A stretch of 64,000 nucleotides of DNA from Anagrus nilaparvatae (GCA_022575985.1 JAKSXM010000263.1:12504001-12568000); one strand, 5' to 3'. Positions 29,504 through 43,140 are shown, counted from the first letter of the stretch. Numbers and translations: made by a program. Notes: generated from the sequence alone by a model not told the origin.

Positions 29504-31554
29504 TTGTTAGAGCGAGATAAAGTAATAGCAGTGAAATATGAAAAAGCGTTAACAGGCACTGTTAACGCAAATGCGATAAAGCTTGCTTGAACGCATTTTA
29601 GACTTAACTACAAAAGAGAAAGGCGTTTTTTATAGAATAAACGCAAAAGCGTTAAACTCTCTGTTTAACGCATTAGATGAGTAAGAATTTTTATGTCTCA
29701 TGGTTTTATCAACGGATATAAAATAAATATAAGTGCTAGTTAATTTGGCCTTATTACAAGTCTAGGAATTGATTATTAAGAAAGGACAAAGATAGAAGCC
29801 ACAAGATTGCTAATCAAGAGGCCCCCCTTTTTCATGACGAATTAAGATTAACACGTCGATCAGTCAATCATATAATTGTAGCCAAAAATGTCAAAACGCT
29901 CGCTTGTCTTTTTTATTTAGACGCTCAATTGTCTTTGAAATTTTAGCCGCAGGTCATTATCACGTTTCGCTAAATTATATCTGGATTTTTACTAAGTCTT
30001 AAAAAAGTTATTAATTAAAATTTACTTTGGTTTATATTGGAAATTCAGAAATTAATTATTATACACGGTTAGTTATGAGTAATAAGTATATTTATATTAA
30101 CATATTAGTTATTTTTATAACAAGTTTATTAAGCTTCTACATTTGTATCTATCAATAAATAACTTTGTTTTAAAGAGTTATTTTAGTAAATTAAAAATAG
30201 TTTTCTTTATTTCTATCCTCTATTCTATACAAATAATCTATCCTATGTTCTTACCTATCACATATATATATATATATACACTAGCAAAAGTTGGAGGAGG
30301 GGGGGCTCCGCCCCCCCTGTGTCACATTTCCTTCTGTTTGTGTTGCTTCAAAAAATCATTTTTCATTGTAAATTAATAATTATGCAAACTTATTCAGATT
30401 TTTCGAATGAGACTCAGTCCCTCCTGTTCACATTTACTTCAATACTTTTCTGTTGCTTAAAAAATGATGTTTCTCTACAAATTTATAATTATGCAAACTC
30501 ATTCAAACTATTCAGAGCAGCGTAGGTGATAGGCTCTGATTGATTCTCTAGGTATAATAGAGAAAATAAAAAAATGTAACTGAGTACGTATAAATTAGTG
30601 CGAAATTAAGCAATACCAATTGTGACAGTAAAATTTAATCATATTTTTTAGGTATTTCATTTTTTAAGCAAATTTTCAAAAAACTTTATATATTCTAAAA
30701 ATAGTAAAAATTGAATATCTTCAAAAGTAAGAAAGATGAGTCAGAAAACTATAGCCTATGTTATCCGAATACTTTTATTCTTTATTATGACACTGGTTTC
30801 ATATCAAGTGGTTCGGCTGTTGTTATTGATTTTTTATTATTATCATGTTGTTATTGTCCAAAATATATATCAATGCCAAAAAAAATTAACGCCTTGAAAT
30901 AAGCTAAAATTTTTTTCTTAATGTAGAACTTTTACCAGTTCAAATGTGACCAATAAGATAAATTTTGTAGTAAATTCAAAGGAATGGCGTAATTTTGAAA
31001 ATGGGCCAAATCAGGCTATTTTTGGACCTTTAAACAGACATATTTCGGGCCCATGAGGTGCTAGAGGACTAAAACTTTGGTTGAGGGACTTTTTTATCAC
31101 CCCAAACTATACCCTAAAATTTGAGTTGAATATATATAATATATAGTAAAAAATTTTAACTCATATGAATATTTGCATTGCTTAAAGAACTGTAGTGCCA
31201 ATAATTTGGCAGCGTTTTTCTTATATTTTAATTTAAAAAAAATTTTTAAATATCGTAGAAAATGTAATTAAAACTAATATTAACTAATTAATTTTTTTAA
31301 CGAAAAAAATTATATTGTATCATTAATTTCTTGAATTTGTCTTATTTTTTATTATAATTATTTTTAAAAACCAAACAAACTCCATCAATTTTTTTTTTTT
31401 ATTTTAAAGAAACGTACGTTTTTAATAAAAATTGAACTAAGTACGCATAAATTACATTTTAATATAGAATATAAATTACATTATAATGTACACAGACCCA
31501 CAAATAAATGATTAAAAATACCATAAAAAATAAAAAAATGAAAAAAATTTTTTC
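29504..31554. other. AT-rich intergenic DNA
   Basis: No supported gene. A short TA repeat (about 30262-30280) and a G/C-run palindrome GGAGGGGGGGCTCCGCCCCCC (about 30297) are present. Confidence 0.5.
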
Positions 31555-31912
31555 ACCAGCTTTAAAAATATTTTATAAAATTTTAAAGATACCTCCGTTT
31601 TGAATAAAAATTTAAGAGAATACGTAAAAATTAGTGTTGAATTGAATACTATGAAGTGCGATGGCAAAATTGTTCGATAGTCTCGAGATATTTCATTTTT
31701 TGTTAAAATTTTTAAAAAATGGTATCAAGTTTAAAAATACTAAAAATTAAATATCTCAAAAACTACTAAATTGAAATATCTCGAGATTATCGAAAAATTT
31801 TGACATCACACTTCATAGTATTCAATTCAACACTAATTTTTACGTATTCTCTTAAATTTTTATTCAAAACGGAGGTATCTTTAAAATTTTATAAAATATT
31901 TTTAAAGCTGGT
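31555..31912. mobile_element. 358-bp foldback MITE
   Basis: The sequence is a near-perfect palindrome from ACCAGCTTTAAAAATATTTT to AAAATATTTTTAAAGCTGGT with a short loop near 31735. It directly abuts the gag remnant that follows, which suggests insertion into or beside that element. Confidence 0.8.
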
Positions 31913-31924
31913 ACGTTAGAACAA

Positions 31925-33048
31925 TGACTTTTGTCCCTATACGACTCTTCGGTTAGTATGAGACAAGGGGAAAAAGAGTACCAAAAAACGAGAACAAAAC
32001 AAGAATCGTTAGAATGTTTTTTATACGGATTAAGGGATCCGCCGGAATATAGAGTATCGGCTAAAAAACCGACCACACTACGGGAAGCTGCAAATATAGC
32101 AGTAAATTTGGAAGGCAGGAGTAAGGTACTCCAAAGACTCGAAAATTGCGCCGCAAAACCTGATAAAAATATTGCGACCTTACACACTGTGGACCCACAA
32201 ACTAGAAACAAGAGTTATAATAATTACGATTCAGATCCAAATAACTTTCAAAACACCGATTTAGGAAACCTTTGGGCTCTTTTAGCCTCAGTGACGGCAA
32301 ACGTTAAGACCGCAGCAACAGCAAAAATAGAATGCGTTTTCTGAAAAGGAAGTCATCAAGTTCAAAATTGTCAAAAACTATTTAAAGCGATCGAATCAGG
32401 AGATATTCCAACATAAGAAAAATGCAAGAAATGAAAAATCAAGAACAAGGACAAACAAGTCAAAATTATCGACCTTATCCATACCCGTTTTGGTCAAACT
32501 ATCAAAATAATATGAACCAAGGATATATGGGGCCGCGAAATAATTATAATCTACAAAATCGTTTTTCAGATTTTAATTATAACAGAAACATTGACAACCA
32601 AGCAAACTTTAGCAGTAGATTCGGAAATAATAATTTTTGAGGTAACAATTTTGTAAATAATCGAAACCCTGATTTTAAAAGACAAAATTTTAATCGTTTT
32701 AATAATCAATATCAAAGCTTAAGTTCGAATCAAAATGGTTTCCGTGAAAGAAACACAAACAATTTTAATCGAAATAACAATAATTTCGCAAGCAACGAAA
32801 ATAGACCAAATTACAATAACAATGGCAATTATCACAGAAATAGCATGCCACGTAATGACAATAATGGTAACTTTACAAATGCAAATAATTTTCCGAGAGA
32901 AAATCAGCCAAGATATAACAATACTAACCAAGAAAGAAACATAAACAACGGAGATTTGAATAGTAATACCTACATGAGAAATGAAAATTCTAATGATCAA
33001 CAGAATTTAAACTTGTATGCCGCTCGACGCCGAGTGTTGTCAAGCTAA
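31925..33048 (+). pseudogene. Ty3/gypsy gag remnant
   Basis: The reading frame at 31931-32344 holds the late capsid region of an insect gypsy-type Gag: QESLECFLYGLRDPPEYRV and KKPTTLREAANIAVNLEGR. A decayed zinc-knuckle region with stops (CVF...KGSHQVQNC) follows, then a very Asn-rich, Tyr/Phe-spaced tail in two frames to 33048. The N-terminus is missing; the foldback MITE begins just upstream. Confidence 0.7.
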
Positions 33049-33083
33049 ATATTTTTCAAAACATCCCTACAACCGCAAAAGTT

Positions 33084-33413
33084 ATGTTCGCAAGCGCAAA
33101 GAAAATTCCACCTGTAGTTGGATTAAATAGTGAAAATCTTATCGGGGGAAAAGGGACCTTTTATATTGATAGTGGAGCTGGTATTAGCTTAGTAAAAGAA
33201 TCTGCTCTGCGATATTCAGAATATGTTAATACACGAGTTCAAGTAAAAATCTTAGGAATTACACAAAAAGAAGCCCTTACAAAGGGATCTGTTATGTTAA
33301 AGATAAATAATTTACCCTGCCTATTTCACGTTATTGACGCTAATTTATCATTCGGAGCAGATGCGATATTAGGTCTAGATAACTTACAGAGATATGAAGG
33401 GAAAATCGATTAA
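33084..33413 (+). pseudogene. Retroelement aspartic protease (same gypsy remnant)
   Basis: A 109-residue frame with the active-site motif TFYIDSGAGISLVKESAL and, at its end, the flap/hydrophobic-Gly motif GADAILGLDNL. The frame ends where RT should begin; RT and most of RNase H are deleted. Confidence 0.75.
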
Positions 33414-33575
33414 GGTAGGACGCGACTACACTTTCGTGAATTTATTTTACCATTCTTACAAAGAGAAAAATTTTTAATTCAAACCAACTCTTGCGAGAAC
33501 ATATACTTATGCGTAAAAAATTTAGATATAAGAGAGGGATATATACCCCATTTAGATTTAGATCCAAATTTAATT

Positions 33576-34853
33576 ATGGAAAATGCACTCGCGACAAATA
33601 TAAACGGACAAGCATATGTGAGATGCATAAATATTTCAAACGAAGTTATCGAGTTAGAAGCTCCGATTGTCAATCTCTTAAACTACGAAATCCGACAAGA
33701 GCAGAAAGAAGAGTATTGGGACTCGGAAATGGAATTCGGAATTTTACATAGACCAGGAAAAGATAATTTAGCAGCGAACTTACTCTCAAAAAATTCTCTA
33801 ACAGGGAAAAGTCAAGCATATCCAGACCAACTAAAATTTAAACCCTTTGAAATGTCAAAGAAAGGTGTATTCAATAATATTTTAGAGTCCGATTCAAAAA
33901 ATTATACACGTTTGTTTAAAATCGCAAAGGTAGAAAGTAAGCTAACTAATAAGAAAAAAGTTAACTTTACGCAAGAATCTGGTTCTGACTCAGATTACGT
34001 AATTCCAAAAAAAACCAGAATTACGAAGAAAAAGAAAACAATTGTTACGAGAAGGAAAAGATTGATACAACCAAGATCAATAACAAAACGTAAGCTTGTT
34101 GAAAATGTATTAAACGAAGCCCTACCATTAAAAAGATCTGTGGGTAGACCAGAAAAAATTCGACCCGAAATTCCATACCTACCACCTAGACAATTACTAG
34201 AATTAAAAATGCAAAATCAAGAAAACTCAAAAATGGAAATTTCAAAGAGCATAGATTCCATTAAAAAAGAATACAAAACACCACCTGCAATGTTCTTTCA
34301 ACAGGTGCTGCAGAAGTTAGAAAAGCCTAAAATTAAAATTATAGGGGATGTAAGTTTAAATAACGAAAGTAAAAAAATAAGCCCACAAGGTATAATCAAG
34401 AAAATATTTTATAATAGTAATCTAAAAAATAATAATAAAGAAAATTTTAAAGGAGAAGATAAAATAATAAATAAAAATATTGAAGTAAATAAAATAAATA
34501 AATCTAAACATAATAAAAATAATAATTATGAAAATAATAAAATTAAAAAATATAAAAAAGCCGACTTGAGGACATACAAAAATATATGCCCAAGCAACGG
34601 CTCAGATAAATTAAAAAGAATAGTAGAAATACCTCTCAAAGAGAGAGAAATAAATAATAAAGACAGAAATAGTCACGTGCCGAATTTTAACAGCGATCAC
34701 GTGAAATATTTACATACTGTCGTGTGCGCTGAACTTGAAGAAACTTTTATAAGAGATTTAAAAATTAAGTATGATAAGGAATATTTATTTCACATATTAC
34801 TCGTATTAATGGAAAGTGATTTAAACTTTCATAAATTAAAAAATTATTTATAA
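33576..34853 (+). pseudogene. Gypsy pol tail: end of RNase H plus Lys-rich linker
   Basis: A 425-residue frame. Near residue 50 it carries FGILHRPGKDNLAANLLSKN, the characteristic RNase H end of Ty3/gypsy Pol. The rest is a highly basic, Asn/Lys-rich region with GSDSDYVIPKKTRI and LPPRQLLELKMQ, similar in style to the linker before integrase. No integrase follows. The internal deletion joins protease nearly directly to the RNase H end. Confidence 0.65.
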
Positions 34854-34921
34854 TATAGTAAACATATACAAGTAGCCAAGGAACCCAAAGAAGCCAATAA
34901 TGTATTAAACAAGAAAAATAC

Positions 34922-35455
34922 TTGCGGGAACGCAGATGCGCTATTTGTTTTTTTAAAATTAACGTATGCGTACAAATGTACGATTTAAATAAAAATAAAA
35001 ATAAAATTAAAACAATTACCTATGTACATCATACGGGTAATAATAATAATTCAGATTTTATACATTTACATTTAAGCGAAAACCATTATACTCCTCTATT
35101 AAAAATAACTACAAAGGGCAAATTGAAACAAAAAACTGATAAAGAGCTAGTAATTAAATTAGATAAAAGTGAGGTCGAAAAATATCAAAACCAACGTAAA
35201 GCTGTACAAAAAAAAGATCTTGTAATAAAATTGGACAGAAAAGAAATCGATAGTTACCGGAAATCTCAAGATACAAAAAACGAAAAACCTGTAGATAAAG
35301 AAAATCATCTACGACCGGAGCGTAAGCCTCCATGGAGACTTAAAAGACGAAATCTCCGAATTTCAGAACCTATAAAATGTATGAAAACTTCAAAGAGTCA
35401 ACTGTTCTTTAATTTTAAAACATTTTATAGACAAAAGTGCTATGAGCAAAATTAG
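34922..35455 (+). pseudogene. Basic ORF, possible OTU-protease remnant
   Basis: The frame opens without an ATG (first Met near 34976). It contains DFIHLHLSENHYTPLLK, resembling the catalytic-His end of OTU-type cysteine proteases, and an upstream piece in another frame (CGNADALFVFL) could be the preceding strand. Two copies of a LVIKLDKSEVEKY-like repeat follow, then a basic tail. OTU-like domains occur in some insect retroelements, but the call is tentative. Confidence 0.35.
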
Positions 35456-38292
35456 ATAAAACAAAAAAAATATTTTCAAAATTGTTGGATAGATTGAAAG
35501 GAAGAAAAAATTTCTTGATAGTGAGAGATCAAAATTTATTTAACGAGATTGAAAATCTTTTCCATGTATAAAAACTTAACCAATATCTAGCAAAAGATGA
35601 ATAATATAATAGAAAAACCGAAAAAATTAAACTAATACTAGGAAATAAGGAACCTTATAATTAATAAATAATTTTAATTTTTATCAAGAAACAAAATAAA
35701 ACAAAAAAAAATAAATATTTCTCTGTAAAAAAAAATATTATAAAATAAATAAAAAAAATATTACATGTATTAACACTAATAAATAAGACGGACACATATA
35801 CGCTAATATAACAAGTTCGATTAGTCCAAGTAGAATTTCGTATTTTTCAGATGTTTAAAAAAAAAAAATGTAAGATCAATTCAAATACGAGTAATTTGCA
35901 AGAGAGAATTTGCGTATGTATTCGCAGATAATTTTGTACGTAAGAAAGAGATGGAAATATATACGACAAAAAAAACGCAAAAGGAATTCATAAAGTAAAG
36001 GTCAAGAGTAAAAAAAATTAAATATTGTGAAATCATAATTTTGTTAAGCATCTTATATAATATACTAACACAGTAGTGCCCATGAAGAAGAAAGGGAGAA
36101 GAAAGTTAAAAGCGTAAAAGCAAAAACCAGACGTGCACGTGACTCAACTTTTATCTTACTGAGAATATTTTGTATGAAGCAGAAAAACAATACTCCTAAT
36201 AAAATATGTGTTAAACGAAATACCCAATAATTTATAATAATTAATGTAAAAAAAGAGAAATGATTACCTAATTAAAGTAAAAAAATTTTAAATTAATTAA
36301 ATTTATTAATTCTTAGAAGAACTAAGTAAATAAACAAATAAATAATTATAGACCTTACTTAAATTACAAAAAAGTAGCATTAATTTCCCCGATAATTAAA
36401 CACAATCTTCAACGATACAATCCAACGCCGTTATCAACACAAGATTTTGCTTAGCCCCCTCAACATGTTGATTCTTCGTAATTAGCTTATAATGGAAATT
36501 TCAGGAAAACTAATGTTTTTCCTAAGCGAAATTTTATATTTTTAGGACTGCGAAAATATATAGAAAAACTCTATAACAAATTTAAACGTTCTAAATACTG
36601 GATACACTTCAAATAAAAGCAGGCTTTTAATAAAAATAGATTATTAGTATGAATCTAAAAAACTGAAATAACAAGGATCCTACAAATTTTAAGTCTCTAT
36701 TTACACTTATTCGAGACTGCGAAAATGTACAAAAAAATTTACAAAAAAAATAAACGAAAAATATCTGCCTTTTTCCTAAATAGTAGCACGAGCATATGAT
36801 ATAATATTTTTACTTACGCTCCATAACAGGCTTATTCTACAACGAATTTCTTAAACTTAAAATCAATTTTTTTTAGGACCAAAAAGAAAATCCGAATTCA
36901 AAATGATATTTTTAGATCTGCATAACGGTAAAGAACAGTTTAAGTACACTTTCGGCTCTAAAAATACTGTTAAAAACCTTATTCCACGAATAGGTCTATT
37001 AAGAATATAATATAATATAATATAATATAATATAATATAATATAATATAATATCTGCAAAAATACGATAACTTTAAAACTAATTTTCGGGAAAACTAAAA
37101 CGAATGGAAAATCGCTAATGCACATTTTTAGAACTGCGAAATGGTATAGAATAAACTCATTATATAATTATTCCAAAGAAAAAACGTTGTAAATGCCCAG
37201 ATAAGCGCAGCAGCCTTTAAATTTTTACGAATGTATAAGAACAAAACGCAACAGACCTTACGCTGTAGGGAAATACTTTAAATTTTATTTTTCTTCCATC
37301 TTAAAAAATTTATCGATATAAATAATAAACATAATGCTATTACGAAATAAATAGAGGGCGCGGGAAAATAAATAATAATAATATAACACTTAATGAATTT
37401 TCACTAACTTTTCCTTGAGTTACGAAATCGTGTAAACTAAGGACGAATTAAAAGAAAAATATAGGATTATTATAAATTAAGATAAAAAAGATCAAACCTT
37501 TTTGCATATAATAAAATAATAAAATTATCGGTTATAAAATTAAGAATAAATATGCAATTATCATTACTATGAATTAAGATAAGAAATATCATTTTTTTTT
37601 CTTACGCATAAATAAAACTTGTATAAATCATTTGGAATATTAATGGATAAATATGAAACTATCAATAATAAGAAAAAATTAAATGCTAAATAAGCAGTTT
37701 AATTATAATTATAAGAATTTGAACAATGTATATTAATCTGGCAGGTATCAAATAATTACATGCATAAATATAATATCAAATATCAAATATAAAATTTGAT
37801 AAAGAATTTTTGTATTGTCTAGACTTATTTATCTTATGGAATATATAAGATACAAATTATGAATAATTACTTAGAATAAAAACTGCTGGTATATAAGATC
37901 ACTAATTTGATATGTATACCTTTGATTTTTCTTATAATTTCTATATACATGTAACTAAATATTTTTTTTTTCTCATTGAATAAGCATTAAATTTTTTTTA
38001 ATAAGCATTAAATTTTAATAAGCATTAAGAAGCATTAATTTTTTTTCTTTTTCTTCTCTTTTAGAAAGAGATAGAATTAGAAGATCTTTAATTTAAAATA
38101 CAAAACAATTATACGATTTTTATAAGGAAGGAGAAGGAGAAATAGAATAAAAAAGCATAAGAAAATTTTTTCTTTATTAAATATTTTTCTTTTCTTCTCA
38201 AGGGTGAAATATTATGTAAGAAATATGTATATATAAAAAATATAAATTTTTTTGCCGTCAATGGTTAAGCCAAGGATACGGGGCAGAGTAAT
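35456..38292. other. AT-rich DNA without genes
   Basis: No ORF is supported. It includes a TATAATATAA microsatellite (about 37006-37052) and several loose copies of a GACTGCGAAAA-containing segment (about 36545, 36716, 37130) that may be the decayed 3' part of the preceding retroelement. Confidence 0.5.
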
Positions 38293-38518
38293 TGTTGGAG
38301 TGGGTGGCAAGGAAATAGGAAAATAATATAAGATAACTGATGAAACCAATTAATATAAACCAATATTTATTATGTCTTAATCAAGCGGGAGTCGAAGCCG
38401 CACTGGGGCGGCAATGACGATCCGACTATAAAAATGAAGTGAGGCGCACGCACACACACATTTACACTATTTTACACTATTTACATATATACAAACATGT
38501 ATCACATGTAACACAACA
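38293..38518 (-). repeat. LTR (left) of the non-autonomous element
   Basis: 226 bp, TG...CA ends. It contains the distinctive GCGGGAGTCGAAGCCGCAC and an (AC)n run. Confidence 0.93.
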
Positions 38519-41458
38519 TTACCACCCACCCATTTTAATAGAATTAAAATGCCAAAAAAGACCAAGTGTTACATGGAGGGTTGGCAATGCAGTGCACATG
38601 TAATACAACAGAAAATTATTATAAAATAATATCTTTAAGTTTTTATCACAATAAACATATGAAACTCTAAATTGAATACATTTTTTTAACAAAGATATAT
38701 CATATAATAATACAATCTAGTTCATCATATTTTAATACATTAGTTTTTTTTTTTTTTTTTTTATCCATTATAAAAATTTATAATTATTTTCAGGAATAAT
38801 AAAAAAAAATTTACATCAATTACAAAATACAAAAGTTAACATATAAATAACAATTACAATTATATAAATTTTTTACAAATAATATAATTTAATTTAATTT
38901 GAATCTTGAATTGATGACCTGGTCCTGAATTGAACCACAACATACCAGACCACCAAGACCACTATAAACCCCAATGTCCATAATTAAACAACCATAAAGA
39001 TGACATAATATCATTGGAGCTTCTATCAATTAAAGATTAATTAACCAATCAAGATATCACTTTATTAAATTCAATAAATTAATCAGCACAATATGATTTA
39101 ATTATAATATCTATTTATCCCTCCCCAACCAAAAAAAAGAAAAATATTTCTACTAAAAGTGAAGGAAGCCAAAATTTTGTATTTTAATTAAAATATAAAA
39201 AAAAATGTATATTTTTATCCAATTATTTAGATCATACCCAAAATTTTATATTTTAATAAGCCAATACTTTACTCAAATGAGTTCAAAGTCCAAAAAATTA
39301 AAATATAGAATTAATGACTAAAGCATATTTTAGTCATATATTTAAACAACCAAAAATTCTATATTTCATAGAAGGATAAATAAATTTCTAAAATCATCAC
39401 ATTATGCTACTAACCAAAAAATCAAAAGTAATAAATCTAAATTCTGTCAATTCTAAAAAGTTACAAAATTTTATACCAAGATCAGAGTAACACATTAATA
39501 AGGTATTATTACCTAAAAATAAATCACAAAATTTCCAAATCAATGTGTCACCACCCACCTTGATCGTTCTAAAATAAAATTTTACTAAAAAATTTAAATA
39601 TATAATTAAATTATAAAATTTAACCATAATTCAACCCAAAATCTACAAAATTCTACAAATGTAGATAACAAGACTAGATATTAATAATATAAAATGATCT
39701 TAAAAAAAAAATAAAAATAAAAATAAAAATAAAAAAAAAAATAACTGATATAATTTATGTCCCTTTTTAAACAAAAAATTTATTAATACTTAGACTTATT
39801 AAAAAAAAAAAAAAAAAAAAATTATAAAAGGTCCAATGATTCATGAGCACTTTCTGGCCTGCAGTTATATTAACATCCAAATCACCCAAGAAAAGGTCCA
39901 TTAGGGCCTATGCAGTCCAAGGTAGTCCAGTAGTGTAGCTCCATCCAAAAGCCAAGACAGCAATTAACAAGTCCAAATATCTAAAGGAACATCCATATAC
40001 ATTAGTTCAAGTTTTAATTAAATAAAAGATAAATTAACATTTGTTTTTAATTTTTTCTTCTTTTTTTTTAATAATAATACTAAAAATCCAAAATAATAAA
40101 AAGATAACCAATTTTTTTTTATTTTTTTTAGAATCTAAATGTATATTAATTAAGATTTGTTAAAATAAAAAATTTTTTAATTTTATTTTATATTTTAATT
40201 ATTAATTTACCTATTTATTTTTTATAAGAAATTTTAAATTAAAATTTTTAAATATTCATTAATTAATTAAAAAAAAAAAAAAAATTTTTTTTTTAAATAA
40301 ATTTATTCAATTTAATTATAAAAAGAATTTATGAACTTTAATCATTTAACTTTTTCTATTTGTTAAGTTTATAAAGTATAAAAAGACTTACACATAATAA
40401 ACATTAAACATACCACACTATGCGCACCACCACTTTGTATTTATCAAATATATTGCCAAATGTTGAAAAATTACAACAAAAAAATTAAATATTTTGAAAA
40501 TATAAATATATATAAAAAAAAATTTACAATACTATTTCAATTTAATTTTATAAATAACAAAAAGGAAAAGAGAGAGAGAGATTGCTAACTCGGCCTCTTT
40601 TTACCATAAATTTAATTCCAAAGATTGCGCAAGTCCAAAAAGGACAACGAAGAGAGAGAAATTACAAGATTTACTTATCTAATCGCATAATGATGTTGAT
40701 GATCACGTGCGTGCTCCAAAATTCAAAAAAAAATAAATATGGCAGCTTTCAACATAACGTACTAGAATATCTCTTGACTAGAATTGCCGGAGAAGAAACT
40801 GAAATTGACCACGTGATACAAATTCTTTTCCGGTCCAAAACGCCAAATGATGTCGTACCAATAATTCAACTAAACTTCTTCTGAACCGCCAAAGTACTTC
40901 CTTTTAATTATTGCATATTTCCTCTTTCTTTCTTCTTTATATCTTTTCGATGTGCGTTGACTCCCACCATAAATAAAAAAATAAATTTTTGAAAAAATTT
41001 CTTTCTTTTTTATCTTGAATATTTTTCTTGATGAAATACAAATTTTTTAATTATACTTCCACATATTTTAAATACGTCGCCATATTATGACGTTATGATT
41101 TAAAAAGAAAAATTTTTCGCTATCGTTCTCTTCTATTTTCGCCGGTACCTGCTGTACCGGTGTTTGATTAGAAAACGCCATATTTGTTTTTTTTTAAGTA
41201 ACATGTAGCACATAATTATTTTACACATAAAAAAAATATTTTTTTAATAATGTTAATACATTTTTTCCAGTTTTTTTTGATTTTTCTTTACAATAAAATA
41301 AAATCTTGAAAATAAAATATTTCACTTTAAAAATCACAAAACCATTTTATACACATCACCAGACTTTCCTTTTATTTTCTTCACTTCCCGCCGTATATTT
41401 TCTTTAAATTTAAAGAAAGATTTTCCTTTTTATTTAAAAAACCACAAGAGATGCCAAA

Positions 41459-41684
41459 TGTTGGAGTGGGTGGCAAGGAAATAGGAAAATAATATGAGAT
41501 AACTGATGAAACCAATTAATATAAACCAATATTTATTATGTCTTAATCAAGCGGGAGTCGAAGCCGCACTGGGGCGGCAATGACGATCCGACTATAAAAA
41601 TGAAGTGAGGCGCACGCACACACACATTTACACTATTTTACACTATTTACATAGATACAAACATGTATCACATGTAACACAACA
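41459..41684 (-). repeat. LTR (right) of the non-autonomous element
   Basis: Nearly identical to 38293-38518; one clear difference is CATAGATACA versus CATATATACA. Confidence 0.93.
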
Positions 41685-41689
41685 GTAAT

Positions 41690-42367
41690 TATATTCAAAT
41701 CATAATTTTACCTTTTTACTAAGAATAATAACGGGAATGATTTTTGAAAATGAAAACGACTAGTTTATAACTATATTCCCAGAGGGGTAGGTATTTACCC
41801 CCCCTATTTACATAAAAATAATAAAATTTATCTAAATATATTAATGATGGGAGTAGAGTAGATATCTAGAAAAGTCAACTATTTTGTGCGCATGCGCGAA
41901 AATAGGGGGTGGCCTCCCTTGCTAAATCCCTTTAGGGTGCGCGTTAAAGTGGAAGTAATTAGGGGTTCTGTAGTTATACGAGGGTGTTGTGCGTTGATGT
42001 CTAATTAATGAGATAAGACATGACCCAAATAGGGCGTGCGTTAAGGTCCTTGAGACATAAATGGCGGCGTTGCATACATAGTTGCACAAAGTTATTTATG
42101 TATTGAATGATATGATAATGTATGTTGCAAATAGGGTGCACGTATAGACAGGAGGGGGTGTGATTATGGAAGCTCTGATTGACTTGTTTCAACAGGTCCT
42201 ACATTGGAGGGTGTTTTTTTGAATTTTGAAACGAGGAAAGAATATGCAACAGGATGTAATTTATGTTTAGTAGTGTCTCGAGTCTTTAGCGAATATGTTT
42301 TTTTTATTGATGGTGAAAATATTTAATTTTGTGTATTTTACAAAAGTTTGTGAGAGAGAGGACGCTG
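41690..42367. other. Non-coding region before the second Polinton's first gene
   Basis: No ORF is supported. It may contain the left end of the Polinton, but I could not find a terminal inverted repeat partner at the right side. Confidence 0.4.
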
Positions 42368-42694
42368 ATGGAGCCTTTGAAAGAGGCTGAGAAAAAAGAT
42401 CTTGAATTGGTGGAGTGTAGCGTCTGCTTGGAACCAATTAAAGACGCCTGTACATTGGACTCTTGTGTTCATAAATTTTGTTACGGCTGTATTTTTAAAT
42501 GGGCAAATATTAAGCAAGAGTGCCCTTATTGTAAAATTAAATTTCAATCTATTACTCGACTTGTTAACGGTATTGTTGAGATAACGTTGATTGAATACAA
42601 ACCAAAACTATATTCGAGTTATGAAACAAATCGTAGAAGATACAGGGGAGATTTGAATCGGCTACAAAGGCGGCTTTTTATTGATTATCTTTGA
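42368..42694 (+). CDS. RING-finger protein 1 (Polinton accessory)
   Basis: The ATG at 42368 is used because the longer frame begins with TTG. The protein (108 aa) holds a C3HC4 RING: CSVCLEPIKDACTLDSCVHK, then FCYGCIFKWA and CPYCKIKF. RING domains recruit E2 enzymes and act as ubiquitin ligases. The short C-terminal tail is Arg-rich. It is one of two tandem RING genes only 24 nt apart, so it probably arose by duplication. The link to the Polinton rests on position and orientation next to the polymerase gene. Confidence 0.75.
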   Translation: MEPLKEAEKKDLELVECSVCLEPIKDACTLDSCVHKFCYGCIFKWANIKQECPYCKIKFQSITRLVNGIVEITLIEYKPKLYSSYETNRRRYRGDLNRLQRRLFIDYL

Positions 42695-42718
42695 TTTCAG
42701 CAAATAAAAAAAGTGTTG

Positions 42719-43048
42719 ATGGAGGGGGAAAAAGCAGAGGAAAAATGTTGTATATGTCTGGAAGTCCTTAAGGACGTTGCCACGCTCAACTCATGCGATC
42801 ATAAGTACTGTTATAAATGCATTTTAGAGTGGTCAAAAATAAAACCAACATGTCTATATTGCCAGATTGAGTTTAAATCGATATCTCATTTGGTAGGTGG
42901 TGTTATCGTGAGTGAATCGGTTGAACCTAGCAATCCATGGTCAGATTTCAGTTCTGATATCAGCTCTGGTTCAGAAGTTTTCCCGTATGTAATTCTTATA
43001 CCAGACATTTTGTACTCGATAAGAATCATACTACCTGACAACGTTTGA
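42719..43048 (+). CDS. RING-finger protein 2 (Polinton accessory)
   Basis: The ATG at 42719 starts MEGEKAEEKCCICLEVLKD. The RING continues as ATLNSCDHKYCYKCIL and CLYCQIEF. It is the paralogue of the preceding gene, with the same spacing and the same KSISHLVGG/QSITRLVNG segment after the RING. A splice-acceptor-like TTGATTTCAG lies just upstream and TTGATTTACAG just downstream, so it may be an exon in a longer transcript. A putative E3 ubiquitin ligase by family. Confidence 0.72.
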   Translation: MEGEKAEEKCCICLEVLKDVATLNSCDHKYCYKCILEWSKIKPTCLYCQIEFKSISHLVGGVIVSESVEPSNPWSDFSSDISSGSEVFPYVILIPDILYSIRIILPDNV

Positions 43049-43062
43049 TTTACAGTAGTGAA

Positions 43063-43105
<43 letters not shown>

Positions 43106-43140
43106 TTGATAACCGTTTTTATGGCTGCCGTGATGATGAA

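Larger units (their letters stand above)
38293..41684 (-). mobile_element. Non-autonomous LTR retrotransposon (3,392 bp) with no coding capacity
   Basis: Two 226-bp direct repeats, 38293-38518 and 41459-41684, start TGTTGG and end ACAACA and differ at about one or two positions. They are flanked by the 5-bp target duplication GTAAT (38288-38292 and 41685-41689). The 2.9-kb interior has no ORF of note. Read on the minus strand, a purine-rich GGGTGGGTGGT abuts the left LTR and TTTGGCATCTCTTGTGG follows the right LTR, fitting a polypurine tract and a primer-binding site. The LTR ends and the 5-bp duplication fit BEL/Pao, which is inference. Confidence 0.88.

Noticed and set aside
30297..30320. 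GC-rich palindrome as a terminator or origin
   Set aside because: A single short G/C run without other signals; likely the end of a small repeat.
32719..33000. 93-aa Ile/Val-rich minus-strand frame
   Set aside because: It is the antisense of the Asn-rich gag tail.
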